A DNA stretch of 64,000 nucleotides from the NCBI GenBank assembly GCA_963803155.1, contig CAWDMN010000036.1:186001-250000 (forward strand), written 5' to 3'. The stretch's first letter is position 1. Every line of letters starts with the position of its first letter. The notes beneath the pieces are model-generated. The model saw only the letters and a list, made by a program, of their open reading frames with translations, made no database searches and was not told the DNA's origin. The DNA is from CAWDMN01 sp963803155. GTDB lineage: Bacteria; Acidobacteriota; Terriglobia; Versatilivoradales; Versatilivoraceae. This document shows positions 51,582 to 61,391 of this stretch, one piece after another. The translations under genes and the position numbers were made by a program.

Positions 51582-54263
51582 CTAGTCCCTGCGCTCCATG
51601 GCAATGAAGGCTCCGTCTCCGCTGCGTAGTCCAGGCGCTGCCCCATCGTTGATTACCGCATAGGCGATGAATGGATTGTTGCCGCTGACCCGCGAAATCT
51701 TGGCGTAGCCCTGTGTTGTCCCCGGAGCCTGCGTCAGAATCGTGTTGAGCTGGAGCCACCTCCGGGCTTCCACCTCGACATTGTTGATGGTTTTAACCAT
51801 TGATCCTGTTGCACCGTCGAACAATTCGATCTTGAATATATCAGTGCTGTTATCTTTTTCTCCCGTATTGACCAACGCTAGATTCGTCCGGTTCTCCGCA
51901 TTTTGTTGAAGACCATAAAGCCAGGCCGTCGTCTGAGCCGTTTGGCCTTCAGGAACCGCCGAATAGAACAGTCCAAAACGGCCTCCACCACCCGGTGTCG
52001 AGGTTCGTCCATTGATAAATAGGCCGGTGGCATCTCCAATCTCATCGGGCTCAACTGTCGCAAAAACAGCACCCGCAATGGTAGAGCCAGCAGGCGCAAC
52101 GCCATCGACACCGTGGTCCCTGAGGTATTGAACGAAGCCGGGGATGATGATTTGTTCAGTCGGCTTAAGCGAGATTCGAAGACTGGCAGTATGATTGGCA
52201 GAAGTGACGGCCTCCGCCACATAATCTAACTGAACGGTTCTTTCGATTGAGGTGAGGTTTGTCAAGACCAACTCGCTTGAGAATTTATCGGTCTCGACCA
52301 TGACGGGGACGGTCAAGCGGTGAATGGCCCATTGCGCTGTGGCCGGAGTAGGAAGAATAAACGAACCGTCGGAATTGGCCTGGTCATTGATGACCCCGTA
52401 GGCAAAGTAGGGGGCCGTCCCGCTATATCGTTCCACCTTGATGAAACCCTGGCGGATGGAAGCTCCATTGGATATGAGTATCTGATTAAACTGCTTAAAC
52501 TCGCCGGGACCCAGCGTAACCAAGTATTGGAATGGACTAGAGGGCTTGGCGGGATCTCCGGAGAACAAGGTCAGAAGCAATTCTACAGTGCCATCGCCTG
52601 GGCTACCAGCGTTCAAGACAGCGACATTGGAGCGGTCTTTATCATCCTGTCGCAACCCGCAAAGGTAGGAGGTTTCCCATAATGCTGACGTGTCGGTATG
52701 CACGTCAGAGTAGGCGAGGCCCGCGCGCCCTATGGGATCCCGAGTGATCGTGGTTGTTCGCACCGTTACGATCCCTGCTGACGGTGAGGAAAGACTCGCA
52801 AAGCTCACCCCCAATGTCCCCCCGCTATTGTTTAAATCCGGGATCGGGACTCCGTGCTCCTTAAGAAAGGCAATAGCATCGGGTATAATGCTTTGTTTCC
52901 CCGCTTCCAATTGGAAATATCCCCCTCCAGTTCCTCCACCAAAAGCTGGAGTGTAGTTGAAGTGGACCCAGGACGAAATCGTTCCGCGATTTGTGAGCGT
53001 CATCTCCGATGTGTAGAAAGAGTTGTTGGCGCCGGCCACCGACAGGACAATCGGGACCATACTGGTCAAAGTACTGGAATCATTCCGAATTACGGTAACG
53101 TTATTCAAGGCTGCATTAGTCAGAACCAAGTCCATTCGTCCATCTCCGTTGAAATCACCGGTTGCCATCCCATTGGGTTTACCCGTCAATACGATAGGGT
53201 TGCTTCGAACAACAAACCCCCCGCGCCCATTTCCAGGTAAAAAAGAAATGGAAGCAGGATCCGCACTGGCTGCCACCAGATCAAGATTTCCGTCGCCGTT
53301 CCAATCTCCCGCAGCCAGGCCAGCTACAGATCCGGGTGAAGAACCGAGGTAAAAATCTTCATTGGGCAGAAACGTCCCGTTCCCTTGGCTCAACAGGACA
53401 GAAATCCTATCACCCGTCGAGACTGCCAGGTCCATCCTGCCATCTCCGTTGAAGTCAGCCGCAATAAGCCACACTGGATCAAGACTGACTTCAAATCCCT
53501 TCTGATTTTGTGTGGCGAAGGTTCCGTCTCCGTTTCCAAACTCGAGGTGAATCTCAGGCTTGATCCCTTGTGTATCATCTCCCATGCAGGATGTAGCCAC
53601 ATCCAAGATTCCGTCACCATTGAAATCCGCCACGGCGATTCCCACCGGTTTAACACCTGCGGGAAACTCTGTTCCCGGCTGGAAAGTACCATCGCCTTTA
53701 CCCAGCAGGAGTGTGAAAGCATTGTCTTGGAAGTTGGCGAAAACCAAGTCTATTTTCCCATCCCGGTTGAAGTCGCCCGTAGCGATCGATGTCGGCGGCC
53801 GGCCGACGGCAATATCACTTTTGGGGGCAAAGGCGCCATCTCCCTTGCCCAGGAAAATGGAAATGGAATTCGACCCGAAGTTAGTGACAGCCAGGTCCAG
53901 TTTCCCGTCAGCATTGAAGTCTGCCGCAGTCAACGATACGGAATTCAGGCCAGATGGATAATCGACTTTTGGAGCAAAAGTGCCGTCGCCGTATCCTAAC
54001 AGGATTGAAATGGAGCCTGCCGAATTCACCCCTGAGGCGGGGTCCACCCCCGAATTGGCCACAGCGAGATCGAGCTTCCCATCTCCATTGAAGTCAGCCG
54101 TAATGACTGAATTCGGGTAAGTCCCCACCGGAAAATACTCAGCCGTCCCCGTGAACCATTGTGCATTGGCGGAAGAAACACGTAGAAATAATAAGGAGAA
54201 AACAATAAGGTCTAAAAGCGGTCGGGATCGCACCTTGCGGGATGTTCCAGCCATGAAGTCCAT
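51582..54263 (-). CDS. Secreted FG-GAP propeller protein with duplicated C-terminal beta modules
   Basis: An 893-residue secreted protein. Signal peptide about 1-35 (LLDLIVFSLLFLRVSSANAQ). Residues about 45-400 hold seven FG-GAP/VCBS repeats with calcium-binding D-x-N-x-D-G loops (DFNGDGKLD, DFNADGKLD, DFNRDGKID, DFNGDGILD, DFNGDGRMD twice, DWNGDGNLD), enough for a seven-bladed propeller. The C-terminal half is two copies of a module of about 235 residues (about 403-638 and 648-889). They share IIPDAIAFLKEHG/IIPGFVQYLRDHG, CGLRQDDKDRSNVAVLNAG/YGLQQNAENRTNLALVNTG and AYGVIND/AYAVIND. It is probably an adhesin or surface protein. ATG 54263 has AAAGGAG eight bases upstream and precedes the signal peptide; 54353 does not. 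Confidence 0.9.
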   Translation of the reverse strand: MDFMAGTSRKVRSRPLLDLIVFSLLFLRVSSANAQWFTGTAEYFPVGTYPNSVITADFNGDGKLDLAVANSGVDPASGVNSAGSISILLGYGDGTFAPKVDYPSGLNSVSLTAADFNADGKLDLAVTNFGSNSISIFLGKGDGAFAPKSDIAVGRPPTSIATGDFNRDGKIDLVFANFQDNAFTLLLGKGDGTFQPGTEFPAGVKPVGIAVADFNGDGILDVATSCMGDDTQGIKPEIHLEFGNGDGTFATQNQKGFEVSLDPVWLIAADFNGDGRMDLAVSTGDRISVLLSQGNGTFLPNEDFYLGSSPGSVAGLAAGDWNGDGNLDLVAASADPASISFLPGNGRGGFVVRSNPIVLTGKPNGMATGDFNGDGRMDLVLTNAALNNVTVIRNDSSTLTSMVPIVLSVAGANNSFYTSEMTLTNRGTISSWVHFNYTPAFGGGTGGGYFQLEAGKQSIIPDAIAFLKEHGVPIPDLNNSGGTLGVSFASLSSPSAGIVTVRTTTITRDPIGRAGLAYSDVHTDTSALWETSYLCGLRQDDKDRSNVAVLNAGSPGDGTVELLLTLFSGDPAKPSSPFQYLVTLGPGEFKQFNQILISNGASIRQGFIKVERYSGTAPYFAYGVINDQANSDGSFILPTPATAQWAIHRLTVPVMVETDKFSSELVLTNLTSIERTVQLDYVAEAVTSANHTASLRISLKPTEQIIIPGFVQYLRDHGVDGVAPAGSTIAGAVFATVEPDEIGDATGLFINGRTSTPGGGGRFGLFYSAVPEGQTAQTTAWLYGLQQNAENRTNLALVNTGEKDNSTDIFKIELFDGATGSMVKTINNVEVEARRWLQLNTILTQAPGTTQGYAKISRVSGNNPFIAYAVINDGAAPGLRSGDGAFIAMERRD

Positions 54264-54507
54264 TTCTGACTCTCCTTTCCGACTGAAGAATCCCCCTGGG
54301 AGTTTTACCTTTGCGTTTTCGAGATCTCCTTGACCATGCGCCACAGAGCCCAATGTTGGTGGGAGTGGAAACTATTGCAGGACTCTTCACGGAGGTGGAT
54401 GGTCTGCCTTAGAATTTGTAAATATCTTGACGACCATTCTGACAATTAGTACGAAACGAAAATAGACAGTTGGATCGAGAAAACGAAAACTCGCCCCCCT
54501 GTCCGCC

Positions 54508-56670
54508 TTACCGTCCTACCAAGACTATGGTGCTTCTGGGATTGGCCAGATAATACTCCGCCGGATTAATCAATATTTCATTGTCATGCTCCAGGAAATC
54601 CTCTCCGGCAGGCAGGCTGGTATCGATGGCGCGGTACCATTTCATGGACGGGGCAAGAGGGGGAAGGCATGTTGAATGCAGCCGGTAATCGGCGTTCAGG
54701 ATCAAAAAGAGACGGTAATCCCCCGCTTCGGAAACCTCTTCGCTGCCGTCCAGCTGAAAAGAAATGGTGCGGTTCTCCAACGACTGCCAATCAGGTTTGT
54801 CGAGCAAGTCCCCGAACCAGGAAAAATCGGGGACTCCGTTGTCATTCAGGTCCACCCCCAAGTAAAATTTCCGTTGCTGCAAAATCGTGTAGTAGCGGGT
54901 AAAAGCAATGGCCTTCCGGCAGAAATCGACAAAATCCTCATTGGGCCCTAACCGGGTCCAATCAAACCAACTGATTTCGTTGTCCTGGCAGTAAGCATTG
55001 TTGTTTCCTTTTTGAGTGCGCAAAAATTCATCGCCGCCCAAAAGCATCGGGGTGCCGGAAGAAAAAAGAAGATAACAGATTTGGTTTTTGGCCAGTTGTC
55101 TACGGAGCCGCAGGACTTCGCGATCGTCGGTTTCTCCTTCCACCCCGCAATTCCAAGAAGAGTTGTCGTTGCTCCCGTCCCGGTTTTCCTCCCCATTCGC
55201 TTCATTGTGTTTGGAATTGTAGGCCAACAGATCGTAGAGAGTAAACCCGTCGTGGCAGTTGACAAAGTTCACGCTGTTGTAAGCAGATCGGCCATCTTCT
55301 CCATAGAGGTCCGCTGAGCCGGTTAAGCGCCACCCCAGTTCCGGCAACTGTCCTGGATCTCCTTTGCCAAACTTGCGAATGGTATCTCGGAACCGGCCAT
55401 TCCATTCCGACCAATCGACCGGGAAATTCCCAACTTGGTAAGTGCCGATATCCCACGGCTCGGCAATCAGAATCGCTCGATTCAAAATTGGGTCCTGTGA
55501 AATCACATCGAAAAAAGCTGAAGAACCTTCAAAGCCGTGAAATTCGCCGCTTCGACCCAAAACCGAAGCCAAATCGAACCGAAAACCATCCACATGCATG
55601 ACCTCCACCCAATAGCGCAAGGAGTCCATGATCAGACGGATAACCGGCGGCCGCCCGGCATCCAGAGTGTTTCCACAGCCGGAAAAATTCATATAGTATC
55701 GTCCGGGAGCTTCGGGCACCCCCCCCAGATGGTAATAACTTCGATTATCAAGTCCTTTAAAAGCGAGAGTGGGCCCCAGTTCATTGCCCTCCGCCGTGTG
55801 GTTGTAAACCACATCGAGAATGACTTTTATGCCGGCTTTGTGGAGCTCTCTCACCAAGGTTTTGAACTCCGCCACTTGATCGCCCGCGGAATGGCAAGTG
55901 CCGTAAGAAGATTCCGGCGCGAGGAATCCGAGAGTGTTGTATCCCCAATAGTTGGTTAATCCTCGGGCGAGCAGAAAATCTTCCACGTAATGTTCATGCA
56001 CCGGAAGGAACTCAACTGCATTGATTCCCAAATCGACGAGATGCGGAATCTTCTCCACAAATCCCAGGTAGGTTCCAGGCTCGCTGACGCCGGAGGAAGG
56101 GTGGGCTGTAAATCCTTTCATGTGGACTTCATACAGGATCAGCTCTTCCAGTGGGATTTCCGGGGGTTGATCGTTCTGCCATTCAAACTCATCATCCACA
56201 ACGATGCACTTGGGCATGATCCCAGTATTGTCGCGTGGATCCAAGGTAAGGTCTTTCAGCGCAGAGTTGGCGTCATAGGCCAGCAGAAGATTGTCGATGT
56301 TTCTGCATTTTCCCGTGAACGCCTTCGCATAAGGATCCAACAAAAGCTTATGCTCGTTGAATCGCAAACCCTGAGCCGGATCGAAGTCTCCCCGGACCTT
56401 GAAGGCATAGAGTTGTCCGGCCCGAATCCCTTCGATATGCGCATGCCAAATGAACCGGGTCCGGTATTCCAAGCGGATCACATCGCTGGGGAGCGCCTTC
56501 GAATCGTTGAACAACAACAAGTACTTTTCGCGGGCATCGCGGGAAAAGACGGCAAAATTCGCTCCGGTCTGATCCGGCGCCGCACCGAGGGGGAAAAAGC
56601 TCCCCTTGCTGATTTTCCGATCGGTCTGGTGCTTTAGTTCAAAAATACTTTCTCCGCCATTTGTTGGCAT
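54508..56670 (-). CDS. glgX: Glycogen debranching enzyme / isoamylase
   Basis: A 720-residue GH13_11 enzyme that hydrolyses alpha-1,6 branches of glycogen limit dextrins. An N-terminal CBM48-like domain (PLGAAPDQTGANFAVFSRDA) is followed by the barrel. Signatures are YEVHMKGFTAHPSSG, VILDVVYNHTAEGN, HVDGFRFDLASVLGR (nucleophile D366), LIAEPWDIGTYQVG (acid/base E404), and VNCHDGFTLYDLLAYNSKHN. The GlgX-type NGEENRDGSNDN loop and a C-terminal beta domain follow. ATG 56670 has AGGAGG five bases upstream; an in-frame ATG at 56694 is earlier but lacks one. No glgA/B/C/P neighbours are in the window. Confidence 0.96.
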   Translation of the reverse strand: MPTNGGESIFELKHQTDRKISKGSFFPLGAAPDQTGANFAVFSRDAREKYLLLFNDSKALPSDVIRLEYRTRFIWHAHIEGIRAGQLYAFKVRGDFDPAQGLRFNEHKLLLDPYAKAFTGKCRNIDNLLLAYDANSALKDLTLDPRDNTGIMPKCIVVDDEFEWQNDQPPEIPLEELILYEVHMKGFTAHPSSGVSEPGTYLGFVEKIPHLVDLGINAVEFLPVHEHYVEDFLLARGLTNYWGYNTLGFLAPESSYGTCHSAGDQVAEFKTLVRELHKAGIKVILDVVYNHTAEGNELGPTLAFKGLDNRSYYHLGGVPEAPGRYYMNFSGCGNTLDAGRPPVIRLIMDSLRYWVEVMHVDGFRFDLASVLGRSGEFHGFEGSSAFFDVISQDPILNRAILIAEPWDIGTYQVGNFPVDWSEWNGRFRDTIRKFGKGDPGQLPELGWRLTGSADLYGEDGRSAYNSVNFVNCHDGFTLYDLLAYNSKHNEANGEENRDGSNDNSSWNCGVEGETDDREVLRLRRQLAKNQICYLLFSSGTPMLLGGDEFLRTQKGNNNAYCQDNEISWFDWTRLGPNEDFVDFCRKAIAFTRYYTILQQRKFYLGVDLNDNGVPDFSWFGDLLDKPDWQSLENRTISFQLDGSEEVSEAGDYRLFLILNADYRLHSTCLPPLAPSMKWYRAIDTSLPAGEDFLEHDNEILINPAEYYLANPRSTIVLVGR

Positions 56671-57662
56671 GATGTCCTCCTGGCTAATGGTCACTTGCTA
56701 AGGGATCAAATATGAATCGTCAAAAGGGAGAACAATTTCCTCGGTTTTTCCCGCCATTAGATAAATAGGGTCCATCGAGCCCTCCCCTTGCCCATATAAT
56801 CCCGTCGGAGAGCCTAGTCCCGGAGAGCGGCTGTTAATCAGAGTGTGACTGGATAGAGATTGCGCCAAGGGACGGAATACACGGGAGGGCGAGCCTCCCG
56901 CCTAGGCGGAAGCCTCACCCTCCCGGCTATTGCTCGATTCAGCCGATCAACGTGATTGGATCACCCTGTCTAATGTGAATTACACCCCATCATGATGTCG
57001 CCTGTTTTGCCGTCTGCAATGTATTATGATGACAAATGGCATATTGCGTCAATCCTTCACCTGGGCGTAGTTGATGCGCGAGGGGCTATAATAGAAGAAT
57101 CCGTGGAGCCGTGGCTTTCCCCCAAGATCCTTTCAAAAATCAGACGGAGAGAAATTGCTGCGCCTGACTTTTTCTTGTCTGTATTTTCAAAAATATTCGT
57201 GTCAGTCTTAGTCGTTCTTCGCATGGCGGAGTTTGTAACAACACCCCGAGGAATATGATATTCTCTCTGCGTTTCTGGCTTTTCAAGAATTCTCCCGGGT
57301 TCTCTCTTGATTATTTTTGCTTGGTATCGTGATAAAAATGAATCGTTGTGGGAGTTTTCCAACACCCACCCAGACGCCGCAATCTTTGTCTAAAGCTGCG
57401 GGCAGGACCAGATGTTTGCCGACATTGGAATGAAAAAAACGGTGCTACAAATTCAGAAAATTCATGAATCAACCGGCCGGGTGGAAAAATATAAATCCAA
57501 GTTTTATGACGTTCCCATAGGTTCAGCGGCGAAATGCGGGGAGAAGCTTTCCACTGGTTGGAGATGCCGCCAAGATGAACGGAACTTGAAAGATCAAATT
57601 GTTTTAATGGGTTATTTATGATTTTGTCAAAAATAATCAAAGAACGAGAGGGAGGAAAGTGA
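56671..57662. other. About 1 kb non-coding region
   Basis: Short frames occur (plus 56992-57258, minus 57311-57640) but none shows a family match or a good ribosome-binding site. It contains the palindromic repeat at 56882-56926. The far right holds GGGAGGAAAG, the ribosome-binding site of the SGNH hydrolase gene. Confidence 0.35.
56882..56926. repeat. Long palindromic (REP-like) sequence
   Basis: CGGGAGGGCGAGCCTCCCGCC on the left is nearly the reverse complement of GGCGGAAGCCTCACCCTCCCG on the right, with CTAG in the centre. It would form a strong stem of about 20 pairs with few mismatches. It resembles GGGAGGGCGAG-type intergenic repeats common in environmental bacterial genomes. No T-tract follows, so it is not a normal terminator. 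Confidence 0.7.
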
Positions 57663-58919
57663 ATGAAAAATTATCCGCGGATCAAATTTCTGTTTTTTGT
57701 TTTATTGCTTTTGGCCACTCCGCTTGTGGCTCAAGACAACTTTTATCTCAAAAGCGGAGATCGGGTTGTATTTTATGGTGACAGCATTACCGAACAGAGG
57801 CTCTACACCACTTTTGCCGAGACTTATGTATTGACTCGCTTCCCTCAATGGAAAGTAAATTTTGTGCATTCAGGAGTTGGGGGCGACCGGGTTACAGGCG
57901 GATGGGCCGGAGAAATTGATTTGCGGCTGAACCGAGACGTCTTTGCCTACAAGCCAACCGTCATGACTATTATGCTCGGCATGAACGACGGCGGTTACCG
58001 TTCCTTCGACGAAGGACTCTTCAGCACCTACAAAACCGGCTACCGCCATATTTTAGATAGCGTGAAGAGCCGCTTCCCGGAAATAAAACTTACCCTGATT
58101 CAACCTTCTCCCTTTGATGACATAACGCGGTCTCCCGATTTCGAGGGAGGTTACAACTCCGTATTGGTCCGTTATGGGCAGCTCGTCAAGGAATTTGCGC
58201 AAGAGGAAAAGCAGACAGTGGCAGACATGAACAGCCCCCTGGTAGCCGCCTTGGCAAAGGCGAAGGCAACCAATGAGGAGTTGTCCAAAAAGATCATTGA
58301 AGATCGGGTCCATCCCGGTCCGGCCGGGCATCTGCTTATGGCCGCGGCTTTATTGAAAGCATGGAAGGCTACGCCAATAGTAACCGCAGTGGAAATTGAT
58401 GCCGCTCGCATGAAAGTGGCGAGGCAAACAAATACGGAAGTCACGGAGTTAGGCGGACCTGAAAATCCAGGATGGAGCCAACTCGACAAAGCGCTTCCCA
58501 TGCCTCTGGATTTGAAAGATGAGGTGACGCAACTGGCTCTGCGCAGCTCCGATTTTCTTGAGACGCTCAACCAGCAGACCTTGAAAGTGACCAGCCTCAA
58601 AACTTCCCGATATCAGCTCAGAATCGACGGTGTGGAAGTCGGCCTGTTCAGCAATGAACAGCTGGCGGCTGGAATTAATCTCGCCGAGCTTCCCACGCCC
58701 ATGCTCAAACAGGCTCTGGAAGTTCACGAGCTGACTCTCAAACACAACAGCATCCATGCGGCCCGCTGGCAAGAGTTGCAGGTGGGATTGGCCGGCAAAT
58801 CGCTGCCACACCTGCAATCCGCGTTGGATGCCTTGGAGGGGCTGGAGGCAGAACTGGTGGCCCAGCAGCAGGCAGCGGCACAACCGATAGTCCGTCGTTA
58901 CGAATTAATCGCTCAATAG
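57663..58919 (+). CDS. Exported SGNH/GDSL-family hydrolase
   Basis: A 418-residue protein with signal peptide about 1-23 (FLFFVLLLLATPLVAQ). The SGNH blocks are FYGDSITEQ with nucleophile S41, VHSGVGGDRVTG, MLGMNDGGY and DRVHPGPAGH with the Asp-His pair, so an active serine esterase (carbohydrate or acyl esterase) is expected. The C-terminal 170 residues form a beta-rich and then helical extension (YQLRIDGVEVGLFSNEQLAA), typical of exported SGNH esterases of this clade. GGAGG before the ATG supports the start. It ends convergently with a TIM-barrel gene; a strong hairpin lies between them. Confidence 0.92.
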   Translation: MKNYPRIKFLFFVLLLLATPLVAQDNFYLKSGDRVVFYGDSITEQRLYTTFAETYVLTRFPQWKVNFVHSGVGGDRVTGGWAGEIDLRLNRDVFAYKPTVMTIMLGMNDGGYRSFDEGLFSTYKTGYRHILDSVKSRFPEIKLTLIQPSPFDDITRSPDFEGGYNSVLVRYGQLVKEFAQEEKQTVADMNSPLVAALAKAKATNEELSKKIIEDRVHPGPAGHLLMAAALLKAWKATPIVTAVEIDAARMKVARQTNTEVTELGGPENPGWSQLDKALPMPLDLKDEVTQLALRSSDFLETLNQQTLKVTSLKTSRYQLRIDGVEVGLFSNEQLAAGINLAELPTPMLKQALEVHELTLKHNSIHAARWQELQVGLAGKSLPHLQSALDALEGLEAELVAQQQAAAQPIVRRYELIAQ

Positions 58920-58991
58920 TCAAGTGGCTGAGTGTCGGTGCCTCCTCCGCGCGGTCGTTCAGCCAACCCTGCTTGTCGCACAAACCCAAGA

Positions 58992-59013
58992 GTCGCGCGA
59001 CGGATCGCGCGAC
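58992..59013. terminator. Strong GC hairpin between convergent genes
   Basis: GTCGCGCGA (58992-59000) and TCGCGCGAC (59005-59013) form a perfect nine-pair stem with a CGGA loop. It lies about 70 bases after the SGNH hydrolase stop and 20 bases after the converging gene's stop. There is no clean T-tract on either side, so its termination role is only likely. Confidence 0.5.
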
Positions 59014-59032
59014 CCACCTTCTTTCCTGATCA

Positions 59033-59938
59033 TTATCCGAGAGCAGTCCGGACTTCTTCCAAGAATTTCCGGACTTTGAGTTTAGGATCTCCCTCACCGA
59101 GCGTTTCAAGGGGCAGATACCCCCGATAGCCGGCATCTTTGAGAATCTGCACAATCTTCTTCAAATCGGTTCTGATTTCGCGCCCGTTGGGCTTCATGTT
59201 CTCCTTGATTTGCCAAGTCACCGCAAAAGGAGCACATTGGGCAATTTCAGCGTAGGGATCCGCTGAAATGAAACTGCCGATGTCGAGGTTGACACCGAGC
59301 CATTCTGAATTGACCCGCTCTAAAACCTCCAAAAGCTGCGTGGCAGTCTGGATGAAGTCCGCATGATTTTGCAGCCCGATGATGATTCCCTGCTCTTCCG
59401 CAAACCCGCAAGATTTCTGAAGGGAGGAGACTACCCAGTCCCTGACCATTTCACGGTTGAATCCTGGTGGAATCCCTTTGCCGCTGAAAAGCCGAAGAAC
59501 CGGTGCTCCCAGCAGCGCCGCCGCGCCACACCACTGCCGGACCAGGTCAAGATTCTGTTGGCGCTGCCCTTCTTCACTTAGAGTGAAATCATTACGAATC
59601 CCCGTCCCGCTGATATCCAGCCCCTGCAAAAATGCCAGCCTTTTGATCCTTTGGAGATATCCTGATCGCGGCAGCGCCGGATAACCGGGGAAATAATACG
59701 CGGTGGGATCCACGGCATCAAAGCCCAGGCTGGCGCAGTACTCCATTACTCCTTCCAGAGTCATCTCTCCCTGCATGAGCGGCTGATTGAAAGAAAACAA
59801 ATTACAGCTTAGCTTCCACTTTGATCCCGGTGCGCGCTTAATCGGGAAGATTGCCCCCGCCAAGTTCGCGTCCAGATTGACGAGGGGCAAGGCAGTCATG
59901 AATCCGGCCGCCCGCTGCACAAAAGTTCGACGATTCAT
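59033..59938 (-). CDS. Tat-exported TIM-barrel protein with altered metal site
   Basis: About 301 residues with Tat signal MNRRTFVQRAAGFMTALPLV. It is a xylose-isomerase-like/AP endonuclease 2 TIM barrel: LGFDAVDPTAYYFPGYPA, LQGLDISGTGI, LLGAPVLRLFSGKGIPPGF. Compared with its relatives at 34774 and 35939, two of the four usual metal-ligand positions differ: GLQNHADF has Q where E is expected and TWQIKENM has Q where H is expected; D (NLDIGSF) and E (LPLETLG) remain. It may have changed activity. ATG 59938 is chosen because GGGAG precedes it and the Tat motif starts there; the in-frame ATG at 60076 would add 46 unlikely residues. Confidence 0.87.
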   Translation of the reverse strand: MNRRTFVQRAAGFMTALPLVNLDANLAGAIFPIKRAPGSKWKLSCNLFSFNQPLMQGEMTLEGVMEYCASLGFDAVDPTAYYFPGYPALPRSGYLQRIKRLAFLQGLDISGTGIRNDFTLSEEGQRQQNLDLVRQWCGAAALLGAPVLRLFSGKGIPPGFNREMVRDWVVSSLQKSCGFAEEQGIIIGLQNHADFIQTATQLLEVLERVNSEWLGVNLDIGSFISADPYAEIAQCAPFAVTWQIKENMKPNGREIRTDLKKIVQILKDAGYRGYLPLETLGEGDPKLKVRKFLEEVRTALG

Positions 59939-60673
59939 AATCTTCTCCCTTGGAAACCTCAACATTACTTTGGAATATTTTCTCAAGCGATATAATACCC
60001 GGGCTTGACTCTTGGATGATACTGCATTTCCTTCTGCCGCAGCCCGATACATCGAGACAATTTTCCATTGGCCCACTCAAGTGTAGACAGCGAAAGTGTT
60101 CTTTGCACTCAAAGCAAAGGCAAACCAAAGCCCCTTACTGTAGATGGAATGAGACGACATCACTGGACCTTTGTATGGTAATTCTTTGTCGGCACCCGGG
60201 CGAGAGGCATTCAAAATTGAGAGTTCCAGCATGATATATGTCACAAAGGAATGAGCCGGCAATTGATCATTCCTCTTTCTCTTTTGCCGCGATCTGTAGC
60301 GGAGGCGCATGTAGGGAGCCAGAATATTTTCAGATAAGAGAAAAAAAAAGATGAGCTGGAATTTGCATTTTTTAGGCCTACGTTATACTGGAAATATCCA
60401 GCCGCCAATTGGCGGGATGGCGTTTCAAGTAATCAGCGTTGACATTTTGGCTAGCAAAGTCTCTACCCACTTTCACGTGGCTGGGAATGCAGGCGGAGCC
60501 AAATTCCTGAAGATTGTCACCTGGAGCATGATTCACCTAAGGTGATGAGTGGTTGAAAAGCTTCAAGAGCCAGGCCGATTTGTGGGTCCAATGCCCTAAA
60601 AACTGGATGCCACAATTTAGGATAAGATCAGGCGGATTTCAGGCATCTGGACATCTGGTGAGGAAAGCAAGCT
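59939..60673. other. About 730-bp region upstream of the Alternative Complex III genes
   Basis: No gene was recognised. It must contain the promoter of the ActA operon, but I could not assign a -35/-10 pair. A perfect 14-bp palindrome, CCGCCAATTGGCGG, lies at 60402-60415, about 260 bases before the ActA start; it could be an operator. Confidence 0.4.
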
Positions 60674-61333
60674 GTGCCACAAATTTTCCACCGCAGTTTT
60701 AATACGCTCGCACGTGTGACGATTTTTGGAGGACTGCTGGGGGTGGCTTCCCTTGGATGGGTGGTTTATGAAATCAACCGCACTCCTTACTCGACGCAGG
60801 CTTTTGTGGCTCACGAGCAGCCAGTGCAGTTCAGCCACAAGCACCACTCGGGTGATGTAGGGCTGGATTGCCGCTATTGTCACACTTCCGTAGAGCAATC
60901 TTCATTCGCGGGAATTCCCCCCACCAAGACCTGTATGAACTGCCATTCTCTGCTCTTTTCCACTAGCCCTTATTTAGAACCAGTCCGGGCAAGTTTTCGG
61001 ACGGGCAAGCCTTTGGAGTGGCGGCGGGTCCACGACCTGCCCGATTACGTTTATTTCAACCACAGTATTCATGTGAATAAGGGGGTTGGCTGCTCCACTT
61101 GTCATGGGCGTGTGGACTTGATGCCTCTTACCTGGCAGGTTGTTTCCCTGCGCATGGAATGGTGTCTGGAATGTCACCGGCAGCCTGAAAAATTTATTCG
61201 TCCCCGGGATCAAGTTTTCAACATGGCTTGGGCTCCGTCCGCCAACCAAATCGAGGCTGGACGCAAACTCGTGGCAGAATACAAGATCATGCCGCCGCAG
61301 GTAATTACCAGTTGCAGCACCTGTCACCGGTGA
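60674..61333 (+). CDS. actA: Alternative Complex III subunit ActA (pentaheme cytochrome c)
   Basis: A 219-residue membrane-anchored multiheme cytochrome. The N-terminal helix (about 12-33, TIFGGLLGVASLGWVVYEI) anchors it. There are five CXXCH sites: CRYCH, CMNCH, CSTCH, CLECH and a last CSTCH at the extreme C-terminus. QFSHKHHSGDVGLDCRYCH and IPPTKTCMNCH are typical of ActA. It passes electrons from quinol oxidation in Alternative Complex III, which replaces cytochrome bc1. The start is GTG at 60674, with AGGAAAG upstream. The next gene is actB, 58 bases downstream, the conserved order of the operon. Confidence 0.94.
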   Translation: MPQIFHRSFNTLARVTIFGGLLGVASLGWVVYEINRTPYSTQAFVAHEQPVQFSHKHHSGDVGLDCRYCHTSVEQSSFAGIPPTKTCMNCHSLLFSTSPYLEPVRASFRTGKPLEWRRVHDLPDYVYFNHSIHVNKGVGCSTCHGRVDLMPLTWQVVSLRMEWCLECHRQPEKFIRPRDQVFNMAWAPSANQIEAGRKLVAEYKIMPPQVITSCSTCHR

Positions 61334-61391
61334 GGCTAAATGAGGCTTGCATACTCAAGCCAAAACACGAATTGCTGAAAGAAGTTTTCAA

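Noticed and set aside
56992..57258. Plus-strand open frame of 88 codons in the 1-kb gap
   Set aside because: No family resemblance, no ribosome-binding site; the same stretch is open on the other strand too.
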